Origin: Halichondria panicea
Taxonomy: Eukaryota > Porifera > Demospongiae > Suberitida > Halichondriidae
DNA length: 64,000 nucleotides
Reading direction: 5' to 3'
NCBI RefSeq assembly: GCF_963675165.1
Contig: NC_087382.1
Coordinates: 4,255,963-4,319,962, forward strand
This document shows, one piece after another, positions 1-13,242 of the stretch; position 1 is the stretch's first letter; the number at the start of each line of letters is the position of its first letter. The translations under genes and the position numbers were made by a program. The notes under the pieces are model-generated. The model saw only the letters and a program-made list of their open reading frames with translations, had not been told where the DNA came from and searched no databases.

Positions 1-1113
1 ATTGCAGTTACAGGGGCACAAATGTAAGCCACAAGACCTGCACGCGTGTATGTGTATATAATTTGTCATGTATGCATGCATGCATGTGCATGATGCATAG
101 CCTTTTTAATTCGCAAGTTTCTGACATTATACCTAAATCATAATCTCTTGTTGTATCAATCGTAGAAGCAATGGGCACTGTGAAAGTGAAACGAAGGCTG
201 TTTTGAGTTGAATTGATTGCAGAGGTGAATTTTACAACAGTGTTTCTTAAAGTTGTACTTGGTGTAATAACACAACCAGCTATGAGGACAGTCATGTTTG
301 AGAAATTTCCAGCACCAGCAGGATTGTCAGCACGAACGCCAAATTCAACTTCCATGTCTTCACAACCACTATAGTTGTACTTGTATTCATAGAGAGGTTG
401 GTGTATTAAAATGAGTTCAAAGCTACTATTGATACGAACTGCAACACTGTAAAGAGATACAGTGACCAGACTAGGGGGTGGATCCCACATAAGATTGATG
501 ATGTGAATATTGCGAAATATCGTCGTATTCACATGAAAGTTAGGAGGAGAACTCAGTGCACCTATATAATTATGCACAGCAAAAATATAGAAAACAGTGA
601 CTCAGAATCAACTCGTACATTTATACATGTCATAATTATAATTATCGAGTTACCTTGTACTGGTATTGTTATTGGGTCACTCCGCTCGATCATTCGATCA
701 GGTCCATAAACCACACATTGAATGGTGTGGTTAGACTCAGAAATTGCAGTAAATGACAAACGACTATTCAGTACACTAGGTGATACTTGAAATAATTCAT
801 TTTGAGCCATTAATTGGGTGTCTGCCAAACTAATTGAATCCATGCCATCCACAATCCAAAAAACAGTGATACTGCCAGTGCAAAGAGAACAGTTTAAGGA
901 TATTCTTTGTCCAGAAAATCCCACTACAGGCTCAGGGGGGGATAAAAGACCTGCATTGGTGCATGCATGATCACATCATATTAATATAACTACAGTTATA
1001 CGTGCATGCAGACGCCAGCAGCTTATAATGATACACCTACATGCTTCCATCACAATGAACTTGTTAAAGTATTGTAGAAGAAAAAGTATGGTCAGGTACC
1101 AGCACTCTTCCAT
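1..1113 (-). CDS. Receptor-like gene A: signal peptide - Ig-like - FN3-like, 3' end outside the window
   Basis: Three exons can be joined: 1041-1113 (starts MEECWYLTILFLL, a hydrophobic leader), 654-950 (Ig-like; cysteines in LNCSLC and IQCVVYG) and 133-561 (FN3-like, with NLMWDPPPSL and NPAGAGN). All junctions are GT/AG and phase 1. The 73-nt leader exon has the same length as those of genes D and F, and the split cysteine codon t|gt at its end matches theirs, which supports the start chosen. The last exon (143 codons) is longer than one FN3 fold and adds a Ser/Thr-rich extension. Stalk, membrane and tail exons should lie left of base 1. Probably a cell-surface receptor of the same family as D. 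Ligand unknown. The exon chain is read from sequence; the domain names rest on pattern recognition. Confidence 0.72.
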
Positions 1114-2358
1114 TTTTTTTAGTTTTAGTACTGAGTCCGATTTCTGACCAACAGATAATAATTATAGCAAGCTGCAGACTGAATGTTAAGCTAGTTAGGT
1201 GATTATATTATGTGCATAGGCCATAAACTTATGGAAAATTGTCACAGAGTTCTATATACATGATTGCATAACAGTATATTGTGGAAAAGGTTAATGTTTT
1301 ACAAACTTGCAGGCTGGTTATATGCATGTGCATAATAATATACATGATTTTCAAAAATAATATTTACAGACAAACTAGTAAATAATAAGTGCATGCATAC
1401 ATGCATGCGTGTGTTTGCCGTCACAATCATGCTCATGGAGCAGTATTAGCTCCATTGCTTCCATGCATAGTATGCACTTGTTCCGTATAAGGTTTCATAC
1501 ATCTGTTTTTTTGTCTGCCGGCAAAATTACAATCATGAGTATGACATATATACATGGCACATCTGTTTGACAATATAATTATATTCATTTTACACAACAC
1601 CCAATTAAGGTTGAAGTATATAGACAATTGACGCAAGAAAATCTCTCATACTTTATAACATGTACATTGCTATAAGCCTCGATCCCAGGCCGAGTTTTCG
1701 CTTTTATAACGGTTAGGTGAACAGGATCTAGAAACCTGTATAGTGTGCAAAAGTCAAACATTCCGTCCACGTGGAATGTCTAAAAATAATAACAGATGGA
1801 AAGTGCTGATTCTGAGAATAGCCCCGAGTTGCATGCCTTCTTCTCTTTATAAGCCCTTGGCACAACAAAGACTTAGAGTTCATTCATCCTTTGAACTCTT
1901 AATATAATTATAATAGAGCTTGGTACAACACATGCAGTCATGTCATAATGATAGCGCAATTATTTAGTGTACGTGACCTAGTTTCAACATATTCAATTGC
2001 TATGATGAAATTGGGGGGGTTGAACAACTTTCAATGTCTGTAACTAGTATCATTGATCCAATTTCACAATTTGTATGTTTTCTGAACGCTTTGAAAGATA
2101 CCTAAATACAATTAGCTGTGCCATATATTGAATTTGGCTTTTTGTTAGGTATTCCCAGGACTAAGCTGATAGTATTCAAACATACCCGCTTGTCTCAAAT
2201 AATATGCGGAAATTCATAGGCGGCCACCAAGAACTTTTCCCCTTCCTAAATTCTCAGAATTTTAACGAGGGCGAAACTATTCATTGCCATCATTATTGTG
2301 CCTCGAAGCGTAGCCGCAGATCTGTTAAAACAGCTCTGTATAGTAGCTACATGTATAG
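1114..2358. other. Intergenic, no gene seen
   Basis: AT-rich sequence with TGCATGCA and TAATTAT words. The only recognisable item is a partial foldback-type repeat at about 1674-1727 (starts AAGCCTCGATCCCAGGCC). A copy of it lies in the opposite orientation at about 54142-54190. Confidence 0.5.
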
Positions 2359-2398
2359 TAACCTCGATTCCAGGCCGAAGGGGCTGGAGTCGAGGCTA
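2359..2398. mobile_element. 40-bp micro-foldback element with 9-bp target duplication
   Basis: Ends are TAACCTCGATTCCAGGCC and its near inverse GGAGTCGAGGCTA. CATGTATAG flanks it on both sides (2350-2358 and 2399-2407). It belongs to the same family as the elements at 7771, 8934, 13453, 20416 and 37821. Confidence 0.7.
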
Positions 2399-2407
2399 CA
2401 TGTATAG

Positions 2408-3533
2408 CCATCGTGAACTTGATCTTTGGACACACCCTTTAATTATTCCGCAATGCCGGCCAATGCGCATGCGCGCTCATTCCCACATGTTTAATAGAGA
2501 ATCCAGTGGCAGAATCAACTTACTTCTTTTTCTTTCATGGTATACTTGTAAGCCACAAAACAAATGATACCATATAGACTAGATAACAATAGATTCATGT
2601 ACACAAATCTGGTAACAATATATAGATACATGTACACAAGTCTTTTCTTCTCAGTATTAATAGATACACACTTTCTGCTTGTTTATTATACTAACTGTCT
2701 GTGCTATACTACTGTCTGTGCTTAAATTCTCTCATGTGTGCAAGGTTTGCTCCCACTGTTTGGCTACAGGCCATTTCAATAACATTTCAATGCAGTTGCT
2801 TCAGTATCGTTGATTTAATTCGAATTGTACTTATCTCACAGAGTCGACTATACTGACTATATGCCTTTGACAATGGTTTGCTCCCACTGTTTACAGGCCA
2901 TTTAAGACGATCAGTATACACTATTAACTGTGGACACCCCTTTCTTGTGAAACAATCAAAGCACATTGCAAATTATTTACCTCTTCTATAACACTCTAAT
3001 ACTTTTGAGCGAAAGCAAAAACATGGCGAGATGCATTAGCAAGCGCACGCTTGCAATACTCGTTATGAATATCATTCCATTGATATAAACTTTGTCTGCC
3101 ACATGGCCTTGTGGCTTAATTGATGATGTCATATTAATTAACAAAATAATAGATAAAGGGTACAAAGATCAATGACTAAGTTGCCTATATTTTTGTCTAT
3201 GCAGTTAATTTGCCACACACATGTGCACAGGAAAGTCCAACTGCATGCATGGCAAAATCTATACTATACTACCCCCCCCCATAAAAAAAAAACAGTGTCA
3301 GTACAATGGGGCTAAGCCCTCCATTTTTTTGTCTCGGAATTTTTCTTTGGAGGTTGGCACCTATGGAAATTATGGTCGGGAGAAAAGTGCTTACAAGCAC
3401 ACTAAAACTCCCTTAATTTATATACTTTGTAAGTATACCCCTCAATTTATATTTTAACAAGTGAACACGCACACTGTGACATGGGTTTCATACATAACAT
3501 ATTGACATACCCTGAGGTCGCCCCCCCCCCTAC
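2408..3533. other. Intergenic, no gene seen
   Basis: No supported coding exon. A short direct repeat (TTTGCTCCCACTGTTT followed by ACAGGCCATTT) occurs near 2747 and again near 2876. A C run and an A run occur near 3270-3295. Confidence 0.4.
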
Positions 3534-3593
3534 CTGCAACATGATGAGCACCCAGAACATCTCAAACATGGCGGACACCTCCGTGGTTAGGAC
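3534..3593 (-). pseudogene. Isolated MPND-type exon (FEMFW block), best-preserved copy
   Basis: A 60-nt open block between an AG acceptor (tgtgcag) and a GT donor (gtaggg) reads VLTTEVSAMFEMFWVLIMLQ. The same block recurs at about 6833-6914, 19595-19668, 31915-31994 and 52095-52175. Those copies carry about 17 extra bases after ACCACG that break this frame. By order among the copies it follows the JAMM exon and corresponds to the part of MPND C-terminal to the catalytic core. Here it stands alone: no matching upstream or downstream exons of its own copy lie beside it, so I treat it as a fragment. Confidence 0.45.
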
Positions 3594-4218
3594 CTGCACA
3601 TCAGGATGGGTGGAGAGACAGACTCACTATCAAATAGTGAACTTCAAGGTTAGATACACTCTAGCTGTACATGCACTGTACCAATTACAATAGAAGTGAG
3701 TATCCATCACTGCCATGCATGTAATAAATACCAAGGCTGATTGAATAAGATAGAATACTGCATGTAGCTATCATTACAGGTGAGCAGTAATTATTAGATT
3801 ACAGTCTAATGGCCTCCAAGTAAAAACTTTTCTTTTCAGTATTAATCAGCTCATTTTAACGATGTACAAAACATGGAAATGAGATGAACAGTGAAATGCT
3901 GTTTAGTGGTTTTGTAATTGCCCCGCCCCTTCAATAAAGGGGCGTGGCAAGCGAGATTTGGCTTTACAAGATAAATTTCATGAAATTTATAGCTGTCTTT
4001 CGTATCAGACTCACTACTAGTATAGAGCATAGAGCTACTACAGCTGTAGGGATGCTACTAGACCCTTCACTGTCAACTATAAGCTAGGCCAGTTAATTAT
4101 TCTGTAAGCTGACAAAAGATCATTTCTAGTCTTCTATATAGATCTACACGGTGAAAATTATGATTGCGGACATATAGAGCTACAGCAAACAAAATACCAT
4201 GCATATTTATATACTGAC

Positions 4219-7200
4219 CTTTAACTTGTTGACAAAGTATATGTTCTCCTTCCAGATGGCCTTCATTTCTGGAGTAGCTTGCTTGGTTTTGTAGTAGGCC
4301 ACCAGTGCATTCTATGGGAAGTAAATGTATCAGTTTGCACAGTACGTATATTAAGAGGCAATGGGTTTACTATAAGATATGCCACCAATAATTGCTGCAT
4401 GTATATGCATGCGATTTGCAGGAATACCCCATGCAGCAGTGTATATAATGTACTTAAAATACATACACGGCCAATCTCCTAAATGCAGGGGATTATAAAT
4501 GCGATTGCCTATACAACACAAGTGTTTAGCAATCACAAGAAGGCTGGTGGTGTCAGAGGGTATATGGCAATGGGTGCAGATAGCAGGAGCACCTTAATTG
4601 GGGTGCGCTCAACCATGCATCTCATAGACTCAATTAAGGGTCTCTAACATAATTATTATACTCGGCAGTGGTATAGGCAGAGGGGGACTGACGGGGCCTC
4701 CCCCCTTTTATGCTCCATGAACTCTAACTCAGCTTGAATCATCGTGATCTGTCAATCTATCTTGTACTGTCCTGCATGCATAGTTACTAGAATGACGTCA
4801 TGCAATTGAAATGCATGTGGGCAGAGTTATCTAATGTGCATGCTGACTGCTGAGAAATTCAGCCCTATTTGTCCTACTCAACCAATGAGCCCTGCCCTTC
4901 CAAAAATCTTGGCTATGCCACTGCTCGGATTGACTAACTTGCTACCCACATGTACTAACACCAAGAGTAGATAAGAGAAAGAGTGTTGAACTACAGTAAC
5001 AGCATTTGCCTTGTATTGCGTCACCACTTGATAGTATTCAGTATTAATTTGTTATGTTAGCAACACTTCCAGAAACCGCACATGCTGATTGCTAGTCTCG
5101 CGAGTAGACTTGTCCTAGAGGGAACGTCTGGTCACTATTGCAGCAATTCCATGGCCCCTGCTGGAATGTTGGCATGCAGTGCCAATCAGATTTGATTATG
5201 TGCTTAGTGGGTGGTAACAACCCCGTATTATAGCATAAGTGAAAAGAAGATTATTGACTCTAGCAAGGCTAATTTTAGTGTTGAACCATATACCTGGCTG
5301 CGAAGAAACTTGGTTACAAGGAGCTCAGACCCAAGCAACAGCTAGCTAGCTGCGAATGAAAAGATTTGTCTACATGTGAATTTGGTTAATTAACAAATCT
5401 TGCACGTGACTACATTCCTCAGTGCCATGGAATTGCTGCAATAATTATAGTGACCAGAGTGACCAGACGTTCCCTCTAGGACAAGTATGCTCGCGAGACT
5501 AGCTGATTGCGCAGTTCCTGATACAGGCAGTGCTACAAACAAACCACAGACCACAGTTTACTCAAGAACATGCACTTAACAGTTTACTCAACAGGCGTCA
5601 TTAATTGAATAATGAGAACAGTGATGCCGCAATTTAAGGTAAATGCGGTTTTACTACAGGAGTTCAACACTCTTACTCTTATCTACTCTTGCTAACACTC
5701 ATCATGCACAAAACACTATTAGTCACAGACTGATGATGAACTGAGGAAGTACAAGTGCATACACTGCACACGGTTGAGTGCTATGAATATTGACTGCATG
5801 TTCTGCATGCATGCATGTATGCATGTATACTAGGTATCCAGCACCATACATGCACCCACCATTTCGTCCACTATCTCCTGAGTGAGGTATTGCTCCCACT
5901 GGGTTGAGTAGTTCAGTTTCATTGGGGATGCCTGCAGGCACATAGGTACACACATCAGTACACATGCAGCCTAGCTGTCAGGTCATATTGATGTGTGAAG
6001 GTGTTATGCTGAATACATTTTTGAATGTTTATGGGGAGATAATATTCTTTCGGTAATCTTTGACCTAGTGATGACCGTATATATTCAAGTATGAGTCCTG
6101 TTATCGATCAGTATACATTATTGGAAGTGTGTGCAGGTGCTATGATGATCATGAATACATTAGCAGTGCCTTTGAATTTAGTGGTCTGGGATGATGGGAT
6201 TCTTCAGGTTGTTTTATGACCTATAGTTGACAGTATTCACATGCATGTTTATTTGTGAGTTGATACGCCCCTTAACTCCAACTAGTGCAGGAGGGCTTTG
6301 AATATACAAATGGAAGACATGCATAATAGTCTGATGGGCTATACCAATAAGCAGTGCCTGTAGGCTAATTAATTACTATTCTGACGTGCTGTGTTATAAT
6401 GATGTACAAGTGTACATATTTAGTATATTGTGTGTTTAAATCCATAGCTGTTATGACTTTAATATAGTGAATGTGCAATTGTATATATACATGCATAATT
6501 GTATAAGTGTATTTCCACGTCACCATGATTAACCCTAGCTACTATTAGTCACTTTTTGTACTGGTGTATATGTAATTATGCCAACTATAATAAATCCCAT
6601 ACTCTCCAAAGCCGGGAAAAGAGGGGCCAATATTTTGCTTGCTTTAATCTCACTTTCCAATCTGTATATATATAGGCATGCACTCAAAGTTAGTCTCCAT
6701 ATACAAGTAAGGATCAGTTCTAAGCGAAAATTTGGTTTTACCTATATATACCTATATACTCAATTTAACGTGCAGACATTCACAATTAAGTTACGTATAC
6801 TTAGATAAATATATTACCGTACACTAAGATCGTCCCCCTGGACCATGAGCACCCAGAACATCTCAAACAAGGACACTTGTCCGTCTAGCTCTCTTATACC
6901 ACCGTGGTTAGGACCTGCACATGCAGGGACAAAGTAGGTGGGTGAGGGAGAGACAAACAAGCAGTGAAGGGGTTAATACACAGATACAGTACAATTAGTC
7001 CATCATGCAGTTTACATAATTATGTAGAACTCACTGGTATTCTGTATAATCCGTTGCAGTATGTCACTACCAACTACCACAAAATATAACTCAATCTCAG
7101 TGTATATAAATGGATACTTACTCGCATTATATTGAAGATTGGGTGGTAGCAATTATTCGTTTACTTAACACCAAACTCACTAACAATCACCTCACATACT

Positions 7201-7753
7201 GCCACATCCACGTACCCTCACCCCCAGCCCACACCCCCACATCCTTACAACTATGATCCCCACACACACTTTATACACTCATACCAACGATCATGGATCC
7301 CCACACACACTACGCCCACACACCAATGATGAATTCCATGCAAGTCACACCCACCGCATCCACACCCACTTAACATACCCACTCACACACGTACCCTCAC
7401 CAACGACAATCCCCACACACGGTTCCTCTCCCCCTGACGTCATCATCTTGTACTGGTACATACGTTGAGAGAGGATGTCATTATGAGAGGGATTAGGTAG
7501 GGAAACGGGATGACTGTGGTACCAACCAACCAACTCCAAACCTCGGCTCAACATCTGTTCCTGGATATGGGAAACAAAATATAATAGGTAAATATCACCA
7601 CAGTAAGAAATGAAAAAAGCATAAAGGTAAAAAAAGAAATTGGTAAGGGTCATCATACTAAAAAATAAAAATTGCATTATGTGCTTGCTCACTTCTGTTC
7701 TTTGTCTCCTCTGAATTGCTGATATCACATCAACACAACGCTTGCTTCCAGAG
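4219..7753 (-). pseudogene. MPND-type JAMM deubiquitinase gene, C-terminal exons only (copy alpha)
   Basis: Read right to left: 7693-7753 (SGSKRCVDVISAIQRRQRTE, phase-0 donor), 7401-7560 (JAMM exon, 53 codons), about 6833-6914 (FEMFW block), 5856-5931 (SPMKLNYSTQWEQYLTQEI) and 4219-4311 (NALVAYYKTKQATPEMKAIW). The JAMM exon contains GWYHSHPVSLPNPSHND, a complete H-x-H-x7-S-x2-D zinc-binding motif. The family cleaves ubiquitin or related isopeptide bonds. GWYHSHP and the order of C-terminal blocks fit MPND better than the proteasome or signalosome MPN subunits. The FEMFW block meets TAA in the frame used by the 3534-3593 copy, and N-terminal exons are missing. A 60-bp foldback element (7771-7830) sits just upstream of the first exon. 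I call it a truncated copy, though the JAMM exon itself is intact. Confidence 0.6.
5093..5501. mobile_element. 409-bp MITE with long inverted ends and 9-bp target duplication
   Basis: The left end TAGTCTCGCGAGTAGACTTG is matched by the inverted right end, and similarity runs about 70 bp inward. GCTGATTGC flanks both sides (5084-5092 and 5502-5510). A 9-bp duplication is typical of Mutator-like elements. No transposase. It lies inside the MPND-like copy, between two exons. Confidence 0.8.
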
Positions 7754-7770
7754 CTGTACGGGGGAGACCT

Positions 7771-7830
7771 ATAGCCTCAAATCCAGGGCGATTAAAATAC
7801 GTATTTTAATCGGCCTGGATTCGTGGCTAA
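7771..7830. mobile_element. 60-bp micro-foldback element with 9-bp target duplication
   Basis: Almost entirely a hairpin: the TAGCCTCAAATCCAGGGC arm, a perfect central palindrome GATTAAAATACGTATTTTAA, then GGCCTGGATTCGTGGCTA. GGGAGACCT occurs directly on both sides (7762-7770 and 7831-7839). It sits at the 5' edge of the first MPND-like exon. Confidence 0.8.
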
Positions 7831-8097
7831 GGGAGACCTTGCATGATTACCACATGACTTTGCTTATACTTAGTGTCACTACGATAGGCTCCCCCCAGAT
7901 AGCCCATCACCTCATGTACACTGAGAAAGTCCTCTGTGTGTGTGTGTGTGCGGGGATGGGTCAGTGGGGCCTGTTGTACAATGTAATACATATAACGCGC
8001 ATGTTGTTATAGAGAAACTTAAAAACTTTGCGGCACATGACATTGGTAGCTATAGTCCTCATTTCGGAGGATAGCATCAATATTGTAATTGTATGAT

Positions 8098-8460
8098 CAA
8101 TGTAAATTATAAAAGAGTCACCAAAGTTTTCTCCAGGGAATCGTGGCCTCACTTCTCCCAACGATTTCTGTACGTGCGAAATTGATCAGATTTCTTGGTC
8201 ACTGTAGTCCTGTTATCAGCATGTGTTTGTGCTTAATAGTACATAATAGTTGCGTGCATGCACAAACAATGTATATATCAATAGATCGGTGTATACATAA
8301 CTATAGTATTGCCAATGATTTTATACTGATATATCGACTACCACATGTTGACAAAGTAAATGCTGTTATCCTTCTAATATAGATGACCTTTGCTTAGGGA
8401 GTAGCTTGCCTCATAGTATAATTATACTACCATAATGCCTACCATGCAATGCATTCAGTA
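8098..8460 (-). pseudogene. MPND-like C-terminal fragments
   Basis: At about 8098-8152 a terminal-exon block reads SLGEVRPRFPGENFGDSF after an AG acceptor. Related blocks occur at about 17268-17322, 28172-28215, 36242-36290 and 46480-46520. At about 8345-8450 a decayed copy of the NALVAYY exon remains. No matching upstream exons are nearby. Confidence 0.45.
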
Positions 8461-11119
8461 CATGCACGCAGTGCCATATATATATATATAATATTATGTA
8501 TCAAATTGCTCATACAATAATAACAAACATGCATGTGAGAATCTCCATGGTAATGAGTTTAAAGAGATCCATGCATAAATAACAGCGTGTGTACAGCACT
8601 GTGTACGTCATGTTGTGGGGATATTACTATTATATAGCTGCAATCGTTATAGTTTAGAGCAAATAACTTATTATCATCCCTATTTCTCATAATACGTTTC
8701 ATGTGCCTATATATAATTATATAGGCTTTGACCTAATTTGCTTCTTTTAACGTATACCCTCCATTTTGCGCTTTTATCATGCACATTTTGCTTCTTATGA
8801 AGAGCCGGTGTACTCATGCATGTATATGGTTATATACATAATTATACCTTTAAAACTTACAATTAACATAACAAATAACACCGGCTATAATTATACATGC
8901 ACATGTACATGCAGTTGAAATGAAGTGTGCAAGTTTCCTCGTTCACATACAGACCAAAGTTTGTTTAGAAATGGGCCTGGGAACGAGGCTAGTGTGCAAG
9001 GCATGCGGCATTGTTTTGTACATGGAATGCAATTAGTGGTCGATCCTTATTTTGCTTATTTTACAGCCCATTTGCTAGCAAATTTCCCCCATTGCTTTCA
9101 AGTTCCAACATTTTGCTAGAAATTTGGTCAAGGCCTATATAATAGCCGAAAACACATTCACTTTTCCGTACGGTGCCAGTTGTGCGTTTTATCATACACA
9201 TTAATTTTGGCTTCTTAATTATGAGCCTATGGTTGGATAAAAATTGATATGATATACTGAATTTACAAGTAACAATTTACATCTAGCTTGCACACTTCAG
9301 GAAGACGGTGTTGTACAAGATGCAAGCAGGTGGCACACTTATTGTGGCTGCTGTTGCACAATTTTTGTGGCTGCTTTTGCACATGTACAATGGTAATGAA
9401 ATTAGTGGTCCATCTAAAATTTTGATTTGCTCATCGCTTTCTAATTTCCTATTTTGCTAAGCAAATTTGGTCAGCTCAGTTGTATTAGCTGTGCCCTCAA
9501 GCAATATAAATTAAACTTGGTATAGAAAGCAATATAGCCTTAACTTGGGCTATCACAGTGTGTCAATAAGTATACCCTTTATCAGATTCCAATTGTTTAC
9601 ACTATTATGTTAATATCAGGCTAGCATGATATATTCTATACAAACTTCATGTCACACCCTTAATAATGATGTGTGTTATCACACTGCCGTATATTATGTG
9701 CTGAGTTTATGTGGATCCAATTCTGAGGGGACCATTTATGTGTTGTTGAAATTCCCTGTAAAACTTAGAAATAATAATGAACGTACCTGTTATACATGTT
9801 GAAATATAGCCCTGTCATGACTGGTTCACATCATTCTGTCTGCATCAGTGTTTTGTACTTGAACTTTGTATAGAGAGTGGTATACAGAGACATGAGTCTC
9901 AAAGTTCAGTAGCAGGTGTTTCAACCTCTGACTACCAGACAGATTTCACTGTAACATCTGACCTTTTAGCATATGCATGCATGCACTGTGGTCGCTCATT
10001 CTTCCTGTCTAGATCAGTTAATCTTGCCACATCTGTAAATGCATGCACTATATACATGTGTACATTGAGTTTTGGTGTACAGTAAAGTAACACACTTATA
10101 CAATAATTATGTATTTTATAGCGTATGCATGTGCCTTAATTAATTTATAAACCGCACCATTTTGAGCTCTTAATTAATTCCCAGTATAGTTGTACCCTTG
10201 TCTACATATAACAATAATCCAACTTTAACCCCCCCCCCCACCCTCACAAGCCTCGGAGGAGTTCGTTGATCCACTGGAATTTCAGGGCTGTATGTGTATA
10301 AATGATATGGGGGGTGGGGGGGTAAGCTTAAATGAATTTTGCAGTTTATTATGGACTGGTAGATCCAGCAAATAGCACTAACAGGCTCCCCCCACGTCAA
10401 GACACTAGCTGTCACACCATGGACGCATCTAGCCATCTATAATATGTATACTGAGTATATAATTATAGTGTAACAACTTTTGTCAGCATTATAAACTCAG
10501 GGTTGCATGCATGCATCCAGGATTTGGTTTTAGGTTAGGAGAGCAAATACGGCAAATGAAAATTATAGGGGGGGATTTGAGGGCCTTAATCGATCAGCAA
10601 TTATAATTATAGTACAAAGTGTCTATTAATAATAATTATACCGGGTGGAGAGCAAAGAAACTAGAGCCAGGGGTGGGGGAATTACCCCCTCACCCCCTTC
10701 AATGCATGCCGTGGTATAATATATAGTATAGTCTGACTACAGCTTTACGTTACCCATACAAGGCTGCGCATGAAGTCTTATTATAGGTGTTATTGTTTTG
10801 TACGAGCATCAGAATCACACCATCTAACTATTCTCAGGCATAATTGCATTGAGAATGCATGGCCCTCCTGTAATGTTGCCATGCACAACTTGAATTGGTC
10901 ATGCATATATATACAATAACTCAATGCTTGACAATGTACTTACTGCATATATATATATATATATATACCCTGTCATAATAACAAAACGACCCGCATGCAT
11001 ATAAATATAATATAATTATAGTAAAACACAACAGTACTCAACAACACAAGGGAAAATAAAAATGAATTACACAAATGCCAGAGGAATATCAAAACATACT
11101 ATATAATTATTGAAGTACA
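8461..11119. other. Intergenic, no gene seen
   Basis: No exon chain could be supported on either strand. It holds a micro-foldback element (8934-8991), TA and GCATGCAT microsatellites (for example 10950-10970), and poly-C/poly-G runs around 10230 and 10310. The stretch 8840-9115 is repeated at about 32690-32970. Confidence 0.45.
8934..8991. mobile_element. 58-bp micro-foldback element with 9-bp target duplication
   Basis: Arms TTTCCTCGTTCAC and GGGAACGAGGCTA, with inner GACC/GGGCC. GTGTGCAAG flanks both sides (8925-8933 and 8992-9000). The same insertion is seen in the paralogous segment at about 32804-32860, so it predates that duplication. Confidence 0.7.
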
Positions 11120-13242
11120 CTAAGTTGCTGCTCTATTATCCATTTCTTGTTCAATGACATCATTTTGTTGAGACGATTTAGTCGGACATATCATTTTCTT
11201 CTTACAAATGCTGGAAATTATTTCATATGCTGTTATACCGGTATTTGCATAATATTAACTCACCAGATAACTATGCATATGACAAGTACTACAAGTGCTC
11301 CAATTACTAGGCTTGCTGCTATAAGGCCTGCTGTAAGGCCGACGACGTCTATAGGAGGCTCAGTAGCCATTTCAGTAGCCAGGTCAGTACTTGGGCCTGT
11401 AGAGTCTGAGAAAAATTCTAGTTCGTTACTACTGGCACCTTTGTATTAGTATAGAGACAGCCTATAACAAAAAAGGTTTCGATAAACATTACAAAGGCTA
11501 GTGGTATCAGTGCATGAGGAAAAATATGCGTGGCTGAGGGGTGGCAATAAGCTACCACTTCTTTGAATTTTAGACACATATTCAAGCTCAGGTAGGTTAA
11601 GGCAGCTTTTTAGCAAAACAGCATTAAATTGAAGATGAAGTGTACTGTATATACAACTCAGATTTATTGTATAATATCTTGACAATAGTACCTTTTTTAA
11701 CCCAAAATGTATTGTGGACATAATTATATACCATTAATTTGATAACACTATTACCATGGTTACTATCTTGTTGTGTGCGTTACCTGTGACCAAAAATGAC
11801 TGACCTTAACTAACATTTTAGAAATGCAGCCTCCAATACTACTTTATACAAAGCAATAAAATTATTACTACCAAAAGAAAGCTATTGGTGATATCTAATA
11901 GAAAAAAGGTTAGTATTTGGTATGAGGTCATTCTAGCTCAGATTACAGTAACTTAATTGATAAAAATGCTAGAAAATTAATCATTCATATGCAAAATACA
12001 TGAAAGCAGCCCTAAATACTAGCATAGTTCCTACTGTACTATAGTAAGAGCTTTCTTTTGATACTAAGATGGGGTCATGAAATTGTGTATTGGAGGCTGC
12101 ATTCTGAAAAGAGTTGTTTAATAAATGGTCACAGGTAACGCACACAACATGCTAGTAACCATGGCAATGATGTTATCATCCTGATCCTTTCTACGTATAA
12201 GATATAATTCAAGAGCAAAAACATGCATTGATGATGCCATTTCACAATAACAAGGCACTTCATTAATTATACTATTTATGGCACTGCATGATCTTAATAA
12301 TTATGCCTTAACCTACCTGAGAGGGTGTCATTTACTAAGGGTCAAACAAACAGACAAGAGAAATTACAACTCACTTAGAATGAACTCTATCATTAAAGTG
12401 TTGTTGGCTACATCCCCCATTTGTAAATCATCCTGTAATTGCCTAGCAGTACAGAGAACGTTCAGAGTTGTTTCTCGACACAAGTTATAAATGTAGATCT
12501 TTGCCTCACGATTGCTATTAGTGTTATTAGGCCTTACAACAACTAAATCAAATGGGAACTTGCTCGATTGTACTCTGTGACAAAGAGTTTGATCTACTGT
12601 TGTAGAGCTTTCATTCTCCCCTCCAGTGTGATAAGATATCACTAGGTTATCTGCGTGCGACGTTGAAGTGTGCAGTCTACATAAAGAAGACACTTTGACT
12701 CCAATGGAAATTGTTTGCACTTCCGGCAGGGAACATACTTGGAAATCTGAGAAAGAAATGACGTCAATTAAATACGTATCTATAAAATTGAATTATGACT
12801 GACTTACGATTTGGACAGAGACTGGTAAGGTTGGTACTTAAATCTATGAAATCGTCCTCTGAGTCTTGAATCTCTTCCAACACATCATTATCACACTCAG
12901 TCTCAGTCTCAGCAAACATCATAACCAATGAAACCTGATATTATGATGTATGTCATAACAATCATCATTGATAAGATACTTTATACTTCCACCCATGCAT
13001 GCACTACTGTATGCCATAATTATGTGAAGAAGATATAATTATATATACTATCAGGAGAGTGATGCACTCCCGATACTATCGAACAGTCAAGTCACTAGAT
13101 TCACACCAGTCATAATTATCATAGAGTTTACAACTCTAGATCACTATAAAGTACTTGGTTTCCTAGTGACCTCTATATACACATGAGTAGGCTGAGATCT
13201 TCCACTTACCAGAAAACAGCTGATGATAAACAGATGTTGCAT
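11120..13242 (-). CDS. Receptor-like gene B: signal - D module - membrane span - short tail (254 aa)
   Basis: Five exons join in frame: 13210-13242 (MQHLFIISCFL), 12808-12934, 12375-12746, 11264-11405 and 11120-11210; total 765 nt with stop. The first intron is phase 0 and the next two phase 1. Exons 2 and 3 form the D module shared with E, G, H and I (NLTSLCPN, then VVVRPNN...REAKIYIYN and LNVLCTA, matching VYVRP...HVTVYIEN and ISIQCIV of G). Exon 4 is a stalk and transmembrane helix (VVGLTAGLIAASLVIGALVV). The tail is about 30 residues (CKKKMICPTKSSQQNDVIEQ and on) with no tyrosine motif, unlike its relatives. The large third intron holds a 437-bp MITE. It is head to head with gene C. Function unknown; probably a surface receptor or co-receptor. 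Confidence 0.8.
11741..12177. mobile_element. 437-bp MITE in an intron of gene B
   Basis: Ends are inverted: GATAACACTATTACCATGG at the left, CCATGGCAATGATGTTATC at the right. Inverted similarity extends through CGCACACAAC and into GCAGCCTCCAATA. No coding capacity. A second copy with the same flanks begins at 63622 and runs off the window. Confidence 0.7.

Noticed and set aside
7253..7468. Plus-strand frame of 71 codons rich in His/Thr/Pro
   Set aside because: It is antisense to the JAMM exon and a CACAC-rich repeat. The minus strand carries the recognisable GWYHSHP motif.
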